Of a stretch of 64,000 nucleotides of DNA, positions 12,806-25,305 are shown one piece after another (positions within the stretch are counted from its first letter, which is position 1; each line of letters begins with the position of its first letter). Source of the stretch: Centroberyx gerrardi. Its lineage: Eukaryota; Chordata; Actinopteri; Beryciformes; Berycidae. Under the pieces are notes generated by a model that worked only from the letters and a program-made list of their open reading frames with translations, made no database searches and was not told where the DNA came from. A program made the position numbers and the translations under genes. The stretch covers positions 9,084,001 to 9,148,000 of the forward strand of contig NC_136016.1 in assembly GCF_048128805.1 (NCBI RefSeq). The letters run 5' to 3'.

Positions 12806-15800
12806 TCACACCGATGTCTGTTTGTAGTTCTTGGTGTCCAAAACCTTCTTTCCACACATGGCACAGATTCCTGAAAAGATGAAGAGAGAAGAAAAGAAGA
12901 GGTAAACAGAAAAAGGAGACAAGAAAGAAAGGAGGTAAACAAAAATAAGGGAGAATAGGAGAGAAGTCACACTGTCAACACTGGCAGGTGCAGAAATGTT
13001 TAGGTCAAGCTTACAAAGCATCAGAGCAGGTCTTTCAGTTCTTTCAATGTCCACACAATGCTGTAGCTTGAAACCTACATATGGAAGCGTATCGCATGCA
13101 TAATTCAAATGGAAATGTAATATGTAAAATGGCCATGTAATCCTACATTTGAATTTAAATTTGCCACTTGTATGTGCAGTTTTTGGCTCAAAATGAAAAT
13201 TCTAATTCAATAATGTCATTTGCATTTGACAATTCCTATACTAGTATTGACATTTCATTTAAACTTTTATTATTTTTAGCTTTATTCAAATGATGATGCA
13301 AATAGAAAAATTTAAATGTATTTCCCGAACTGCATAGATATGTTTCATGTGATTATGCAATAATGGTGTCAAAATTATAATTGATATGTCATTTACCTTA
13401 TATGGTTTTGCACTCTCTAATAGGGCATTTTACATTTCATTATCAAAGACAATATTATGCTGTAAAGGTGGCAAAATGTAAATGGTTATCCAAATGTAAA
13501 AAGCGAAACAGCGCCTCCTGTCTTTGCCATTTAATACACTCGCCACTGCGCTGATTCCCTGGCAAAATGCAATTGCAAATGCAGTTCGAGAGGACTGCAT
13601 CCTGTCAGTCATCCCATTAAGGCAGGTCTTGCATTGCGCAATCAGAAGTAGTTCACAACGAGTATACCCAACACTGACACCTTTTCTGCCTCTGGAATGT
13701 ATGAACTGGAGCTTGTGTTTGAAGCTCTACGGCGTTTTCTCCCTTTTCAATACTGTTTAATGAAACAAAGGGTATCCGTACTCCGAATGTGATGATACTG
13801 ACAGTTTCTGCCTCTGAAATTATATCATCAGTGGAGAAATGGTATAAGCACATCCCTATTGAGAAGCTTGATGAATGTAGTCCAGTGTGAGAGCATCCCT
13901 ACCTTTCTTGTAGGCGCAGCCCTGGCAGTAATGTGATCCTGACTGATGAACTGAGCTCTTACAGATCCGGCAGGTAGCAAAGCCAGTCTTGCTGTAAGGG
14001 TCAAACCTGAGAGAGAGACACACATTACAGACCCATAACACAGGGATGTGATCAGAAGTTCAGAACAAACCACAAAATGACAGGAAGCAGCGGGGGGACA
14101 AACTGAATCTCAAAAAGAGATTAAAGGAATAGTCCAGCCCAAAATGAAAATTCATTATCTACTCACCCACATGTCAACTGAAACTTCACTGAAGTTCGTA
14201 GGACCACCACACACGCAGCGAGTTAGCCCCAGTAGTTCCATCTCACCCATCTCCCAAAATACTGAAGTTAATGTGGCCATCTTTTTACAGCTCCAAAAAC
14301 AGCATGAAATGTCACTGACAATGCTTTGTTCTACAACACACCAACAGTCACCCTGCAGTAACAGCAGAGTCATCAGTAAGAGCGCTGTATGTTGAGTGTG
14401 TAACCAGAGCATTGACAGTGAGGAGAATATAGTAGGACTTTTGGTGGATTTGAGAACACACAAATCCGCCTGAAATTTGCCTGAACACACAAATCCGACC
14501 TGCTCACTTGCAAATAACAGTGAGGACAGTCAGAACTAAAGATCGGATTTGCCTGCAGTCTGCTTTTGTTCTGCCTGATTGAAAGCAGAAACACACCATT
14601 AGACATCATCATCCAGGCAAATCCGATTTGTTTCTCAAATCCGATCTTTAGTGAAACAAATCGGATTTTCCTGCAGTCTGAACAAAGCTTATACACATTG
14701 CAATCGCTTGGCTGCAAAACAGTTCAACAGCTAACTTGCTCTGTGTTTGGTGATCTTACGAACTTCAACAGAGTTTCAGTTGACATGGGGCTGAATAGAT
14801 AATGACTGAATTATATTTTGGGGTGAACTATTTCTTTAATGGTAACAATCACAGAAGGTGATATCCCCTAACCAAAAAAGAGATGAGTCACACCCCTGGT
14901 ATCATAAGTTAATGATTTAAAGTTAGGCCCACACTGTCTCAGTCTCAACCGAGGCTACTGCCATTCCTTCTCCTCACCTGGCCTTCTTGGAAGTCAGCAT
15001 CTTGTTCTCATTTAGCTTACGCCCACCACTCTCTGATAGAAAGCAGAAACACACCATTAGACATCATCATCCAGGTTACATTACAATGTGGCAGACTTAA
15101 AAGGAAAAAACAATCGATCTCAATTAGTAAATAAACTTTATATGTTTGAACTCAGTTCACAAAAAGAGGAGAAAGGACGGTCTGTGTGGGGTGACATGTA
15201 GGGAGGACCAGGTGTACAGAAATGTTTTAAACTGCTGAATATGTGGTGCAATATTATAGCCCGAGACTGAAGATGGCTCTTTGGTGCTGCTGATAGTTTT
15301 GAAGAACAACATGTCATACAATGTGAAACTACTCATGTCTTGGGCGCGGTTGTCTTTTGTTATTAGGCTATGTCGTGTTGTGATGAGTGTGTATAATAAG
15401 CCGTCACTGGTGTACAATATGTCATTATCGTTTGCTTTTCACTTGAAGCACACTGTTGCAGTATGGTATAAATTCAGAATATTTTATGATGCATACTGAA
15501 AAATTTTAAAGTTATATACCAGTCACAAAATGACCTGATGTGTGTATATGCACACTTGGGTGGAGGAGTAGCTATGGGCCTCTGAACTCTTTAGTTTAAG
15601 AAAATGAGAGCAAGTATGGTAATTTATGGGTGCTGAACCACGGTCAAAGTATCAAGACAAATCATAATATCGGTTCCTTATTCAAAAATTGGCCCTGTTG
15701 GCAATGGCATTTAATATAGTCTGAAGGATATTAAACCACGTCTACGTCCTCAATTCACCTGTCGTATTCCGTGCTCCATCTTTCCAGGTGTCAGGGGTGA

Positions 15801-16132
15801 TGACTTTACCAAGCTTCTTCTCGCCTGAAGAAAGAACAAAAGTTATAGGGGAGAGAAAACGGAGAAGGATACAAGGATAGCAAGACCTATTGATATATGA
15901 CAGTTTTTAATGGGCTAGTGGGTGATTCATAGAACAAAATAACGTTACTGTCAAGGGAGTCTCACGGGAGAATCTCAGTCACATCTGTATTGCTAACTTC
16001 CACTAGCCATTATGCTAGCTAGGAGAATCTCCAGCCTTCGCTAACATCAGAAACGCAGGTTAAGTTAAGTAAGTAACGTTAGTAGTTGAAAAGCAGCTAC
16101 ATAGAGTGATTCTTACACTTTTCGCAAACCAT
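12806..16132 (-). CDS. cript: CRIPT, cysteine-rich PDZ-binding protein
   Basis: A small zinc-ribbon-like protein. The family is known to bind the third PDZ domain of PSD-95 and has also been linked to the minor spliceosome. Five coding exons on the reverse strand: 16117-16132, 15759-15824, 14978-15032, 13903-14006 and 12806-12870. They give 101 aa, the same length as human, with every phase matching. The protein shows MVCEKCEKKLGKVITPDTWK at the start, then CxxC pairs in TCRICK, YCQGC and ICAMCG, and ends DTKNYKQTSV. The last four residues (QTSV) form the class I PDZ ligand. The first coding exon is only 16 nt. Intron 3 carries an inverted-repeat transposon that holds a copy of the intron 2 acceptor region (14576-14617). 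The gene is divergent from pigf, as in human. Confidence 0.97.
14121..14839. mobile_element. inverted-repeat DNA transposon (MITE-like) with TTAA ends
   Basis: The left end reads TTAAAGGAATAGTCCAGCCC and the right end, reversed, TTAAAGAAATAGTTCACCCC. A second layer of inverted similarity (GTCAACTGAAAC near the left, GTTTCAGTTGAC near the right) continues inward. TTAA at both borders fits a piggyBac-type target site, but the family is not proven. There is no transposase. At about 14470-14690 a second palindromic unit built on AAATCCGAT/ATCGGATTT is nested inside. The whole lies in cript intron 3. Confidence 0.7.
14576..14617 (-). repeat. copy of the cript intron 2 acceptor region
   Basis: These 42 bases match 15034-15075 with one mismatch. 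The 15034-15075 stretch is the 3' end of cript intron 2, including the pyrimidine-rich run and all but the final G of the AG acceptor. In the copy, reading the reverse strand, the sequence ends CTGCTTTCAATCAG, so it keeps a usable-looking acceptor in the same orientation as the gene. Confidence 0.8.
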
Positions 16133-17546
16133 CGTTTCTCTTCGTTGGTTGTAACTGGGGCCTTGTAATTGTTGTCAAAAACAAAACGCTAGCCACTTGG
16201 TTAATGTTTGTAAACTTCCGGTACGTTTTCCATCTTCCGCTTCTTAATCGTAGGAAACTGATTGGGCAAAATCCTGAAAATCTCAATTCTCATTGGCTGA
16301 TACCACAGTCCGTCAGTGTAAGTCCCGGTAAAGCTTTGCTGACCTTCTGTGGTTGGTTCAAGGAATCTTGCGCCTCTATGAAGTTAGCGACAATAAGCCA
16401 TAATATAATTTCCGGTTTACCTTCGAACTATATTTACGCTCCAAAATAAAAGTTTCCCTGTAGAAAACAAGTGGCAGTGATTGCTGTGCGGGGTTTCTCA
16501 TTAAATTCCATATATTCATATATTGTTAGGTGTATCTGAGTCATTCATCACACTTTTACAACAATTAACCAACAGCTGGCTGCATGGCCCTGTCCTTTGC
16601 TACACATAGTAAGCTAATTTAAAACTTGAACCTAGAATCTATCCTCAAGTAGAACTACAGTCACTTTGCTGAAATATTACTTAAGTAGAAGAAAGTGACC
16701 AAATCAGTACTTGTGACCTTAAATACACCTTGCTTTGCATCACAACAACAAAGACAATCAGTGGGAAATTGATTGACCTGGGAAATTATAAATACCAATA
16801 GGCCTATTTTCCTTTAATGATTGATTGAAACTTGGCAGAGCAGAGACATTTTTGAGACTGTTTCTCTCCATATCATGCAACATCAGTTTATGGCTGAATA
16901 TTTCAAGAGATGTGATCCGAATGGTTAAGAGATTTCAGATCACATGAGAGGAGCCCAATAGGTTATAAACCTGTATGAACGAGGTTCTTTCACCTCTAGC
17001 ACATATATCTATGAAACAATAACTTCAAGCAATAAGCCTGGCACACAGTGACATTTTATAACTTGGACCAGTTGAACAGGGGACAGGGCCTTAAATGAGG
17101 AATCTGTAAACCAAATTTGCATGTGTACACACATTTCACAGCTGTTGTGCAAATGTGTCCTAGGATTATAATTAATGTAATGTGTCTTGAACCAGTTGAA
17201 GGACCGTCTCTCTAGACCACCCTGCCGCCTGTCATTACATCACAATCCAACTTTATATTTCATCTACTACATTTGGTGTGTTGTACATTGTGAGACCAGA
17301 AGTGATAATAGGCTACATTTGATGTTAAAATCATTTACAGCTTGTAAATCTCCCCCATTCCATTTCAGGTCATTTTCTTCTGTGGTTTGTATACTGTTTA
17401 CCATACTGTTTCAGTCCATTTACAAGTCAGTAATTTAATATTGCGTTGAGCTTACTCATCAACTGTCATTGAGTTGTGGAAGAAAATTATTGGCTAAAGT
17501 TGATCATGCAAGTTATATATACAGTATTTAATAATGTATTTAATTT

Positions 17547-17578
<32 letters not shown>

Positions 17579-17922
17579 ACCCTCACAATAAAAATGTGGT
17601 CCTCTGATCAACCAAGAATAACTTACCTACTGTACTACAGTATTATCGTTTGCATTGTCTTATGGTGTCAACATGTTTTGATTATTCCAACAGATCTAGG
17701 CCCTCTGATCCGTTCAAATGTTTGGGACTTTTATTGTGAAGTTCAAGCGGAAGGTGGTACCTATGTTACAGCGGGCTTTACGCTGCCCTCGGTGTTGCTC
17801 CATGTTTACGGAAGAGAGGTCGGGTGACTGATCCCCTCCGTCCATTCGTATTTAAACTAGCCTTTGAAAGGCTTTCTACATTTTGTTATAGTCTCGTCGA
17901 GCCGATAGGCACGTCCGCCGCC
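16133..17922. other. cript-pigf divergent intergenic region
   Basis: This 1.8-kb spacer lies between the two divergent start codons. An ETS-type site is present just beyond the cript start, with a second TTTCCGG-like site near 16408. A TA/GA microsatellite lies at about 17552-17578. No gene was recognised. An open frame at 17594-17827 has no conserved features. Confidence 0.55.
16214..16222 (-). promoter_or_regulatory. ETS-type site (ACCGGAAGT) in the cript promoter
   Basis: The reverse strand reads ACCGGAAGT, the consensus for ELK/GABP-type ETS factors that often drive TATA-less housekeeping promoters. It lies 82-90 bp upstream of the cript ATG. Motif only. Confidence 0.45.
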
Positions 17923-18812
17923 ATGTGGGACCACGAGATCAGAGCCATGGCGTCCTCGCATGCCATCATCGCCTCCTCGGTGTTCATGGCGACCGTACTG
18001 CCTGCTGTGCTCGTGCAGGGATTCTCCGTGTACGGTACGCACCTGCTGTGGCTCTACTCGGTGTCCGGGGCCGTGACCGTGGTCAATATCGCCGTCTTCT
18101 GGCTGCTCGGTATCACCCCGCCCACCAAGAAACACACACTCGGCTACAAGGTAGTGTACGGGCTGAACTAATGGTGCTATTCCCACGAGCCATTATCATT
18201 GTTGGAAATAACGTTAGTAGTAGTAGGCTAGCAACAGTGGGCTAAGTTAGCTGAAAACTCGCACACTCATGCTATTCTCACTATTTCTGTATAATAATGA
18301 TAATAATAATAACTCTTGCCATTTCTCTACTCGAGTAGGTCTTTATTGTTATTAGATGGGAAGATGTATTCAACCTTTAATACTCTTTAGCCTAGATATT
18401 TATGTATTTTTTCCATAGACGTGAATGGTAGATTGTAAATACTTTTAAAACATTAACTCTTTGAAATGTATCAACTTTTTCACCTTTCAAGCTGACGCAA
18501 TTACACTTCCAGCTGCTTTCAGCAAGCTCACACATGTTCTTCAGGAAATGGACTTTTCTAGTCCAAGAGACATCATTCATATCTAGACCCTGTTTGGACC
18601 TCAAAGGCTTAAACTGTTACTTCCACACGCTCACTGATTGTTTTTTTTGTCATGATCTCTTCACCCCAATCCTCCTCACCCTGTTTCTGTAGCTGTCTAG
18701 GTTGGTTCGCTCCTGTCTCTACTTCCTGCTGTCCTGCCTGTTCTACCATACTGTGGTGGTTCTCTATGGAGCACCGCTGATTGAGTGAGTAGCTGGTGTT
18801 GCTCTTTGTACT

Positions 18813-18849
<37 letters not shown>

Positions 18850-20630
18850 AAGAGATAGAGAAGAAAAAATAAAGGGGGGAGTTAAGGAGGAGTATTTGTT
18901 GTTGGGTAAGGTTTAGTGTAGGAGAGGGAGACTTACTGAATCCCAATGTCCGGTCTCACAGCCTCACAGACTTTGAGGCATGCTCCCTCTAAGTCCACAA
19001 GAGCTTAGGGCTGTCTCACTGCTAAATCAGCAGGTGCTTAAGGGCTCTGATGTGAACTTTTGGAGTCTTCCATGTGGACTTTTAGTGAGTCTGAAAACCT
19101 GCAGACTTTCCAGGGGGAATTGCCCATAATTCATAGCGTCAGTGATGACAATAAATAGGGACACTGGGGAAGCGTCCAAAAACATGTAAACACACCAAGC
19201 ATGGCAGGTATTGGCAAGAATACTAGTCTTACTAGTGTAGTGTAAGTAGTTTGTATCTTAAGACAGACATGATTTGAATACGACATCCATATCTGTTTTC
19301 ATCCGACCAAGTACTTCTGGGCTTTCCACATTACTGCATCCAAGTCAGTGTGTGATGTCACGAAGCCTGTCTCGTTTCTCATTTTTATACAATTTCAAGC
19401 CCTCACACCTTCTCACATTCACACACTATGCTGAACACATCGGTGATGTTACCCAAAGTCCGTGAGGATTCAGTCCGTGTGTCCGGAGTCCACACATTGG
19501 ACTCCGGACACATTGGATTGGATTTTTAGTTCGGCTATACCAACATTTCTTGGAGGCTGAGCTGGTTTGGAGCCAGAAATAATCTTATTGGTTGACTGGT
19601 GGAGCCAAAGAACCACAGTGTGGTCAGACTATAAATAAAAAATGGCAATGATTTATTTTTTCATTTATTCATGACCATGGCCTGAATGCCGATGGGATGG
19701 TCCTGGTGGGGTTAGAATCGTCTAGTGTGACCTTTAGCCAGAAAATGGGGAGGTTGTTTGGCTCTGCCCATTGAGGTTTAACTCAAGCAATAAGATTATT
19801 TCTGCTTCCAGAGCAGCTCTGCCTCCGAGAAATGTTTGTGTAACTAGCACTCCAATCTACTAGGTAGAGATATGATTGGTACGATGAGCCTCTAACTTCT
19901 CATGTATGTTTTAGGACTGCCCTGGAGACGTTCTCCCTCGCTGTGCTGCTGACCTCTCTAACCACACTGAGGTGCCTCTGTGTCCTCGGTCCCAATGTCC
20001 AGGCCTGGATACGAGTGTTCAGTCGACATGGGTAAGCCTAAAATCTCTCTCTCTCACACACGCACTTACACAATCTCTTCATCACTGTCCGGCTTCCTGT
20101 CTTTCTGTTTTTAGTGGTCCATCTCTCACGTGTTTCATGTATTTATCTCATGTCTCTAAAATGAATGTGAATTGAAACATTCTTCCTTTGCTCTGTCTCT
20201 GGGTGCAGAGCTATGTCAGTGTGGGACACTTCTCTGCAGATCACAGTGGCCTGCACAGTGGTAGGCGCCTGGGTGGGAGCCTTCCCTATACCCCTGGACT
20301 GGGACAGGCCTTGGCAGGTCAGAGCACACACACACAAACATAACATTCACACGCACATATGCACACATACTGACTTGAAATCCTCTCTTTACCTCGTTTC
20401 TATTGTGGGATCTTTATCCTCACACCTCATACTGGTGGTCTAGTAGTTTATCTCCTCTGTGTAGTCATGCTTTGTGCCAGTGGAGGATCCGGCTCATCGT
20501 GTCTTTCTTCCTGTAGGTGTGGCCTGTCTCCTGTAGCCTGGGCTCTGTGATTGGCTTCCTGACCGGGCTTGTTGGCGCCCCTGCGTGGATCCACTATCAC
20601 CGCAAACAGCTCACCTACAAGTGCAAGTGA
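17923..20630 (+). CDS. pigf: PIGF, GPI-anchor ethanolamine-phosphate transfer subunit
   Basis: A multi-spanning ER membrane protein that partners PIGO and PIGG and is needed to add ethanolamine phosphate to GPI anchors. Coding exons are 17923-18150, 18693-18784, 19915-20031, 20209-20317 and 20517-20630. They give 219 aa, exactly the human length. Conserved stretches include VVVLYGAPLIE at the exon 2/3 border, CLCVLGPNVQAWIRVFSR, and GAFPIPLDWDRPWQVWP, the signature near the C-terminus, with the basic tail HRKQLTYKCK. About six hydrophobic segments are visible. The start is the ATG in GCCGCCATGTGG, a strong Kozak context. An in-frame ATG 99 nt upstream is not supported by the family. Intron 2 holds two inverted-repeat transposons. 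The gene is divergent from cript. Confidence 0.96.
18941..19516. mobile_element. inverted-ended DNA transposon remnant in pigf intron 2
   Basis: The left end reads CCCAATGTCCGG and the right end, reversed, CCAATGTGTCCGGAGTCC. The body is GC-richer than its surroundings and has no transposase. It resembles short non-autonomous elements of fish genomes, but the family is not identified. It abuts the next inverted-repeat element. Confidence 0.5.
19515..19857. mobile_element. MITE-like element with ~54-bp inverted repeats
   Basis: AACATTTCTTGGAGGCTGAG and its continuation (19542-19595) pairs with the reverse complement of about 19783-19836 (AACATTTCTCGGAGGCAGAG and on), at about 90% identity by eye. 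The similarity extends outward to about 19515 and 19857. There is no coding capacity. Probably a non-autonomous DNA transposon. Confidence 0.65.
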
Positions 20631-20857
20631 TGGACAGAAGTGTATGTGTATGTGTGTGTCGGTATGACTGCGACCTCAAGGCTATTTCTTGTATTCCTGC
20701 TGTATTCCTTTTGACTTTTTACCAATTATTTATTGGGAGCATTTAAGTCCCTTTGCCTGCCAACAGGAGAGATGATTTTGTAATAACATGAGACCTTTGA
20801 GCAACATTATTTTGTACGCATGAAGGCTGAAGGATGTTCCTAAGGAATTTTGACACA

Positions 20858-20863
20858 AATAAA
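20858..20863 (+). terminator. pigf polyadenylation signal (AATAAA)
   Basis: AATAAA within GACACAAATAAAGTGTTAG, 228 nt after the pigf stop and followed by a T/GT-rich stretch. A further TAATAAAAAA lies near 20938. Confidence 0.65.
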
Positions 20864-21071
20864 GTGTTAGTTCTGTAACAATCTGCCCTTTTTGGAGTTT
20901 GTGGTTGAAGCTGTTAACTAATGTGTGTTTAACTTGTAATAAAAAAAAGGAGTCCAGTTCCCTTAAAGGGTTAGGGCTTATACATCTAATTTCCCCTTTG
21001 GAATTATTTTTGACCTAGGCATACTAACTGAATCCAAATATTTTCAAAACCTGTAGGTGGTGCTGTAGGAT

Positions 21072-21178
<107 letters not shown>

Positions 21179-22278
21179 CAGGCGAGAAGAGTTTAAATGA
21201 AGAGGATAGATCAAGCCTTACACTCATTTGCAAGTAATACAAAGTAATCAGTATTACGATTCAGCATTAACTCCACGTATTGAAGCACTGGCGAGGGGAA
21301 AGTCAGAGAGTTAGAGGCAACGAGAGAGAGCAAAGTATACTTCTACTCAGGCACACACACACACACACACGCACACGCACTCGTTCTGCACCTGAAGCTG
21401 ACTGCTGATGAATACTGTTCCTTTTTAAACAACCATTAATCTTGCCTCGAACTCCATTTCAACACCCTCCTCTCCCTCCCTCTCTCGTTCTCATTCCACC
21501 TTTTCACCTCAGGCAACCATATTGATTCACTTTCATTTTAAGGACATTAATTCTCTCCCTTCATGCCTCCCACGTCTCTTGTTCTCCCTCACAGCCAGTA
21601 CCCAGAATGAAACTTACTTCTCTGCATCGCTGCGTCAGATTGCGAGGAAATGAGGGATGTTGTTTGCAGACAGTCTAGCCCCCGGTCCCTTAGACACTTG
21701 TAATACAATACATCTCTAGTAATTACGTTGAAGGAAAAAAAAAGAAAGGGGAAAGAAGATTGAATTGCGATCATATTTCCAGTGTGATTTTCTTCTGAAA
21801 TTTGCTCGGGTCTGGTGCTGTTGGGGTTGTGGGATATTTTCCAACACACATCCCGGGGCAAATCTGCTCCTTTGCCCAATGTTTGGCCACTTACATAAGG
21901 CTGTGGCCAGGGCAGGCGGAGGAAAATAGCCTCAAGGAGAGAAAGAGAGAAAAAAATACCTTTTCGCAAGCAGGAGAAAGACAGAGGGAGTTTGAAAGCC
22001 TATTAAGTGCATACAGGTGGCGCGCACACCAATCAGCACGCCTCTCATGCTTCAATCTCCCTCCATCTCCCTCTCTCCGGTGAGTCTCAGGCAATCTGAC
22101 CCCACGCTGTTCTCCATTAGCCTTATTCTCCATGCCTTTTTCTATTTTCCACCTCGGCTCCGGCACCTCGTAACCTGTGAAGAGCCGAGGAAGCGGAGGA
22201 TCGTACGGGTGATATGACTGATTTCACCCTGGCCGGAGTCAAATTTCACCCTGATCACACCTCCTTGTAGTGAGAGTG

Positions 22279-22304
22279 GCGGGGGTGGGGGGGGTGGGGT
22301 GGGG
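22279..22304 (+). repeat. G-run tract, G-quadruplex type
   Basis: Five or more runs of four or more G separated by single bases. No gene is associated. Confidence 0.6.
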
Positions 22305-23325
22305 ATCAGACATGCATTTTTTGTGAAGATGATTCATACATGTCACTGCGCTGGGCATGTTCTGACTAGCCATATGCGAGTGTCTCTTTGTGCCCCTTGA
22401 AGTGCTTGTGTGTGTTATTGATGCATTACGTGCATGTGAGCGCGGATGGAGTTGCTTTTGTCCCTTCTATCCAATTCCAGTTGGGGTCATTTCACCTACG
22501 AGAGCAGCACAAGGCCACTCGCTCTCTCTTACGGCACACACACACACACACACAAAAGCCTCACAAATTGCCCTCCCTCATTCAATCTCAGAGAACTTTA
22601 TTTATTCATTATTTGTTCTCTGGCTGTGCTATTGTAGCAGGGTATTGTGATGAGAGGTAATTTGTCACCCCACCCCCCACCCCCATGTTTCCCTGCAAGG
22701 CGGGTGCAGCCACGTGTTTGGTGTTTGCAGAGGTGTTAAGACTCTGCCTTTGTTCCTCTGAGAGTGAGTGAGAGAAAGAGAGAGAGAGAGAGAGAGTATT
22801 CTATTCTGAATTGAGCTGCGTCTTCTTCTGCTGTCATGTCTAAATGAGTCAGTCAGAAGGGGATCGGTGTGGAGAGGTGGTGCGACAGGATAGACGAGCG
22901 CCTCACAGCGCAGACGTGAGCAGCTTTCTCTTGTGTTCCCCTGGTGCCGCTGAGGGGAATGTGTAAACACTAGCTCTAATAGAGGGATTAAAATTTCATG
23001 ACAGTTTTTTTCTTCTGGCCAGTCACATAAACCCTCTCTCCCCCCGCCCATCCTCCATAACAGCCTTCTTCTCACCCTCTCTCCCTCTCACTTCCCTCTC
23101 TCCATCTCCTTACACCCCAGTTGCTTCCTGTCATTTTTTTTTCTCCTCTCTCCTTTTTGCTCCTTTTCCCCCCCTCTCGCCACATCGCCGAGCGCTCTCC
23201 ATCCGGTGTGTTCACACTCGTTTGAGGAGTGAATGTGTGCTTTGTTAAACATGCTAACGACGAGCTCTTGTGTCTCTGCTGTTGGGTTCTGAGAGCTGCA
23301 AAACAAAAGGGTCCATTTTTTTTTT

Positions 23326-23612
23326 ACGGAGGGAAGCTCAAGTAGGCTGTCGTGACACTCTGTTGCTGAGAGAGGGGTATAAAGGAGTTTCCTTGATGAA
23401 AGACAGGCACAAGGTTTACAAAAAAATAACATATTATAAGATAGATCCCGTGACACTGAGGACTGTGTAGGTGTGTGCACAAAATGATTAGGTTCTTCTC
23501 AGGGAAGCTGAAGTGGGAAGTTGTGACTGAGTCAGTAACAGAGAGGGTGGTAGGAAGGGGGAGGGGACAGGGGATTCCTTGTTGAAACACATGCACATTA
23601 TAAAAATAACAG
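23326..23612 (+). repeat. diverged tandem duplication
   Basis: Two units, about 23326-23445 and 23494-23612, share the order GGGAAGCTnAAGT, GTnGTGAC, a purine-rich stretch, TTCCTTG(A/T)TGAAA, then CATTATAA/ATATTATAA with AAATAACA. Identity is roughly 65-70% by eye. There is no coding potential. The origin is unknown. Confidence 0.4.
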
Positions 23613-24011
23613 GGTTCTCACACTTAGACATCAAATTCAAGATGTTTTCAGTGACATTCAAGGACTCAAAATGGACAGGGTCAAAAGGGTCAAAATTAGA
23701 CATTGTAGAAAACTCATATTTTACTCATGATCTTGCCAAGTCAAGAAAATCCTGATGAAATCGATTCATTTTAAAACCGCTGCTGTATCAACACAAATCT
23801 CCATCACAGGGTTTTCCTCTGGATGTTAAGTGTTGCTTGATGCTAGGATGGAGAGGACCAGAGAGCTGAGGCATATCGACACGTTAGAGTGCTATATTTT
23901 AACAAAAAATCAAGTACTTTCAAGGCCATCCATTCACTTTAAAAAACTTTTATGGCCTTATTTTGTTTTTTCTCAAATCCAAAAGGATTTTCAAGGCCTG
24001 TGGGAACCCTG
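23610..24011. mobile_element. hAT-like non-autonomous DNA transposon
   Basis: The ends are CAGGGTTCTCACAC and, reversed, CAGGGTTCCCACAGGCC. CAGGG termini with 'caaggc'-type internal repeats are typical of an abundant fish MITE group. The flanking 8 bases are AAAAATAA and AAAAAAAA, compatible with a decayed 8-bp target duplication of the hAT type. No transposase. A short related remnant may lie at about 28640-28725. Confidence 0.55.
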
Positions 24012-24488
24012 AAAAAAAAAATCAACATTAGTTTCAGAGGCATACTTTGACACTAGAGACCGACTGTTTGCATCCATGTCACAGAACTGATTTCCTTCTT
24101 TAGTTTGAGTCTGATCTAACACGAACCAGAACTAAAACCCTCCTGTACAGCCTTCATCTGCTGTATGTACAGTACTGTGCAGCATGCAAGTGCTTTGTGT
24201 GTGTTTGCAAGTGGTGGAGCTCTCTGTGAGGAGCTCTGCCAATCATGTAATCAGTGGAGGACACCTCTGGAGAGCGTCCAGCTGGGAGCACCACGTGACC
24301 CTGACCCCTCCCTGTGCAATCAATAAGCACACGCAAACATACATGAGGGTGAAGAACACAGAGGCCAAGTACACATTACAATATCCTGCACAGCCCAATA
24401 GAGAAAAGGCAAGGACAGATTACTGACTGTATCCTTTCAGTCTTTTAGCAGCTTGATGTGGGATTGCCAGCATGCCTGTCTGGAACAA

Positions 24489-24538
<50 letters not shown>

Positions 24539-24638
24539 AGCATCTGACATCACACCAGGGCCCACACACACACAAATAAGAGACAGTATTTGAGCCAAGT
24601 GAGCAGCAGCTATGTTCCAGACGGGGTGTCTCCATCAT

Positions 24639-24674
<36 letters not shown>

Positions 24675-24675
24675 G
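24489..24675. repeat. two (TC)n(AC)n compound microsatellites
   Basis: (TC)n followed by (AC)n occurs at about 24489-24537 and again at about 24640-24675, with about 100 bp between them that has a third short CACACACACA run. Confidence 0.85.
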
Positions 24676-25012
24676 CACGGTTATCACTGCACTACTGAAG
24701 GCAGGCTACAGCCTGTTGAAAGCTGTGAGCAGAAAATAATCTTTACATCTCCTAGTTTAACATCTATAAGAGGTGAGAGAGATGACGCAGTTCCTTCCCC
24801 TATGGACAGTTTTGTGTATGAAGTCCATGTGTTGCTAGCTGCCACTGGCCATCCTCCAAGTCCATCGATTTCAACTGTTACTGTTGCTAGGCATTGAATG
24901 GTACGGCTTCCACAGCCAGTGCTATGTGTGTTATTATTTTAGTGAAATACAACCAAACCGGGGCAAGAAAGACTTTGCACTCAAAGTATCGTTTACCTTT
25001 TTTTTCATAAAA

Positions 25013-25018
25013 TTTATT
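25013..25018 (-). terminator. cox7a2l polyadenylation signal (AATAAA on reverse strand)
   Basis: TTTATT on the + strand, about 290 nt beyond the cox7a2l stop codon on the reverse strand. It is the nearest AATAAA in the sense of the gene. Confidence 0.5.
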
Positions 25019-25305
25019 AACTTAGATATCGTTTTACAAAGAAGACAGACATATAGTTATCAGTTGTGTGATTTACTGGCGTCGATGGCATCCATTCCAA
25101 CCATCATCATTCCTGAGAACAGTCTCAGTCTTGATGTGGTGGCTGGTCAGGTTGATGTATTGGGTGACACAGCAGTGACATGTAGGAGGTGTGGGGTTGG
25201 TATGGAAGTGTCAGACCCAAGCTGGAGCTGGATCAGGTGTTCCTGGACCTCTTGTGTTCTCTTCTTGTGGGGCCGGGGCCGGGTCAGAGCCGGGGTGGGC
25301 GGCGG

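Noticed and set aside
17594-17827. Open frame upstream of pigf (MWSSDQPRIT...)
   Set aside because: No domain, biased composition, and it runs into the pigf 5' flank. It looks like a random frame in the divergent intergenic region.
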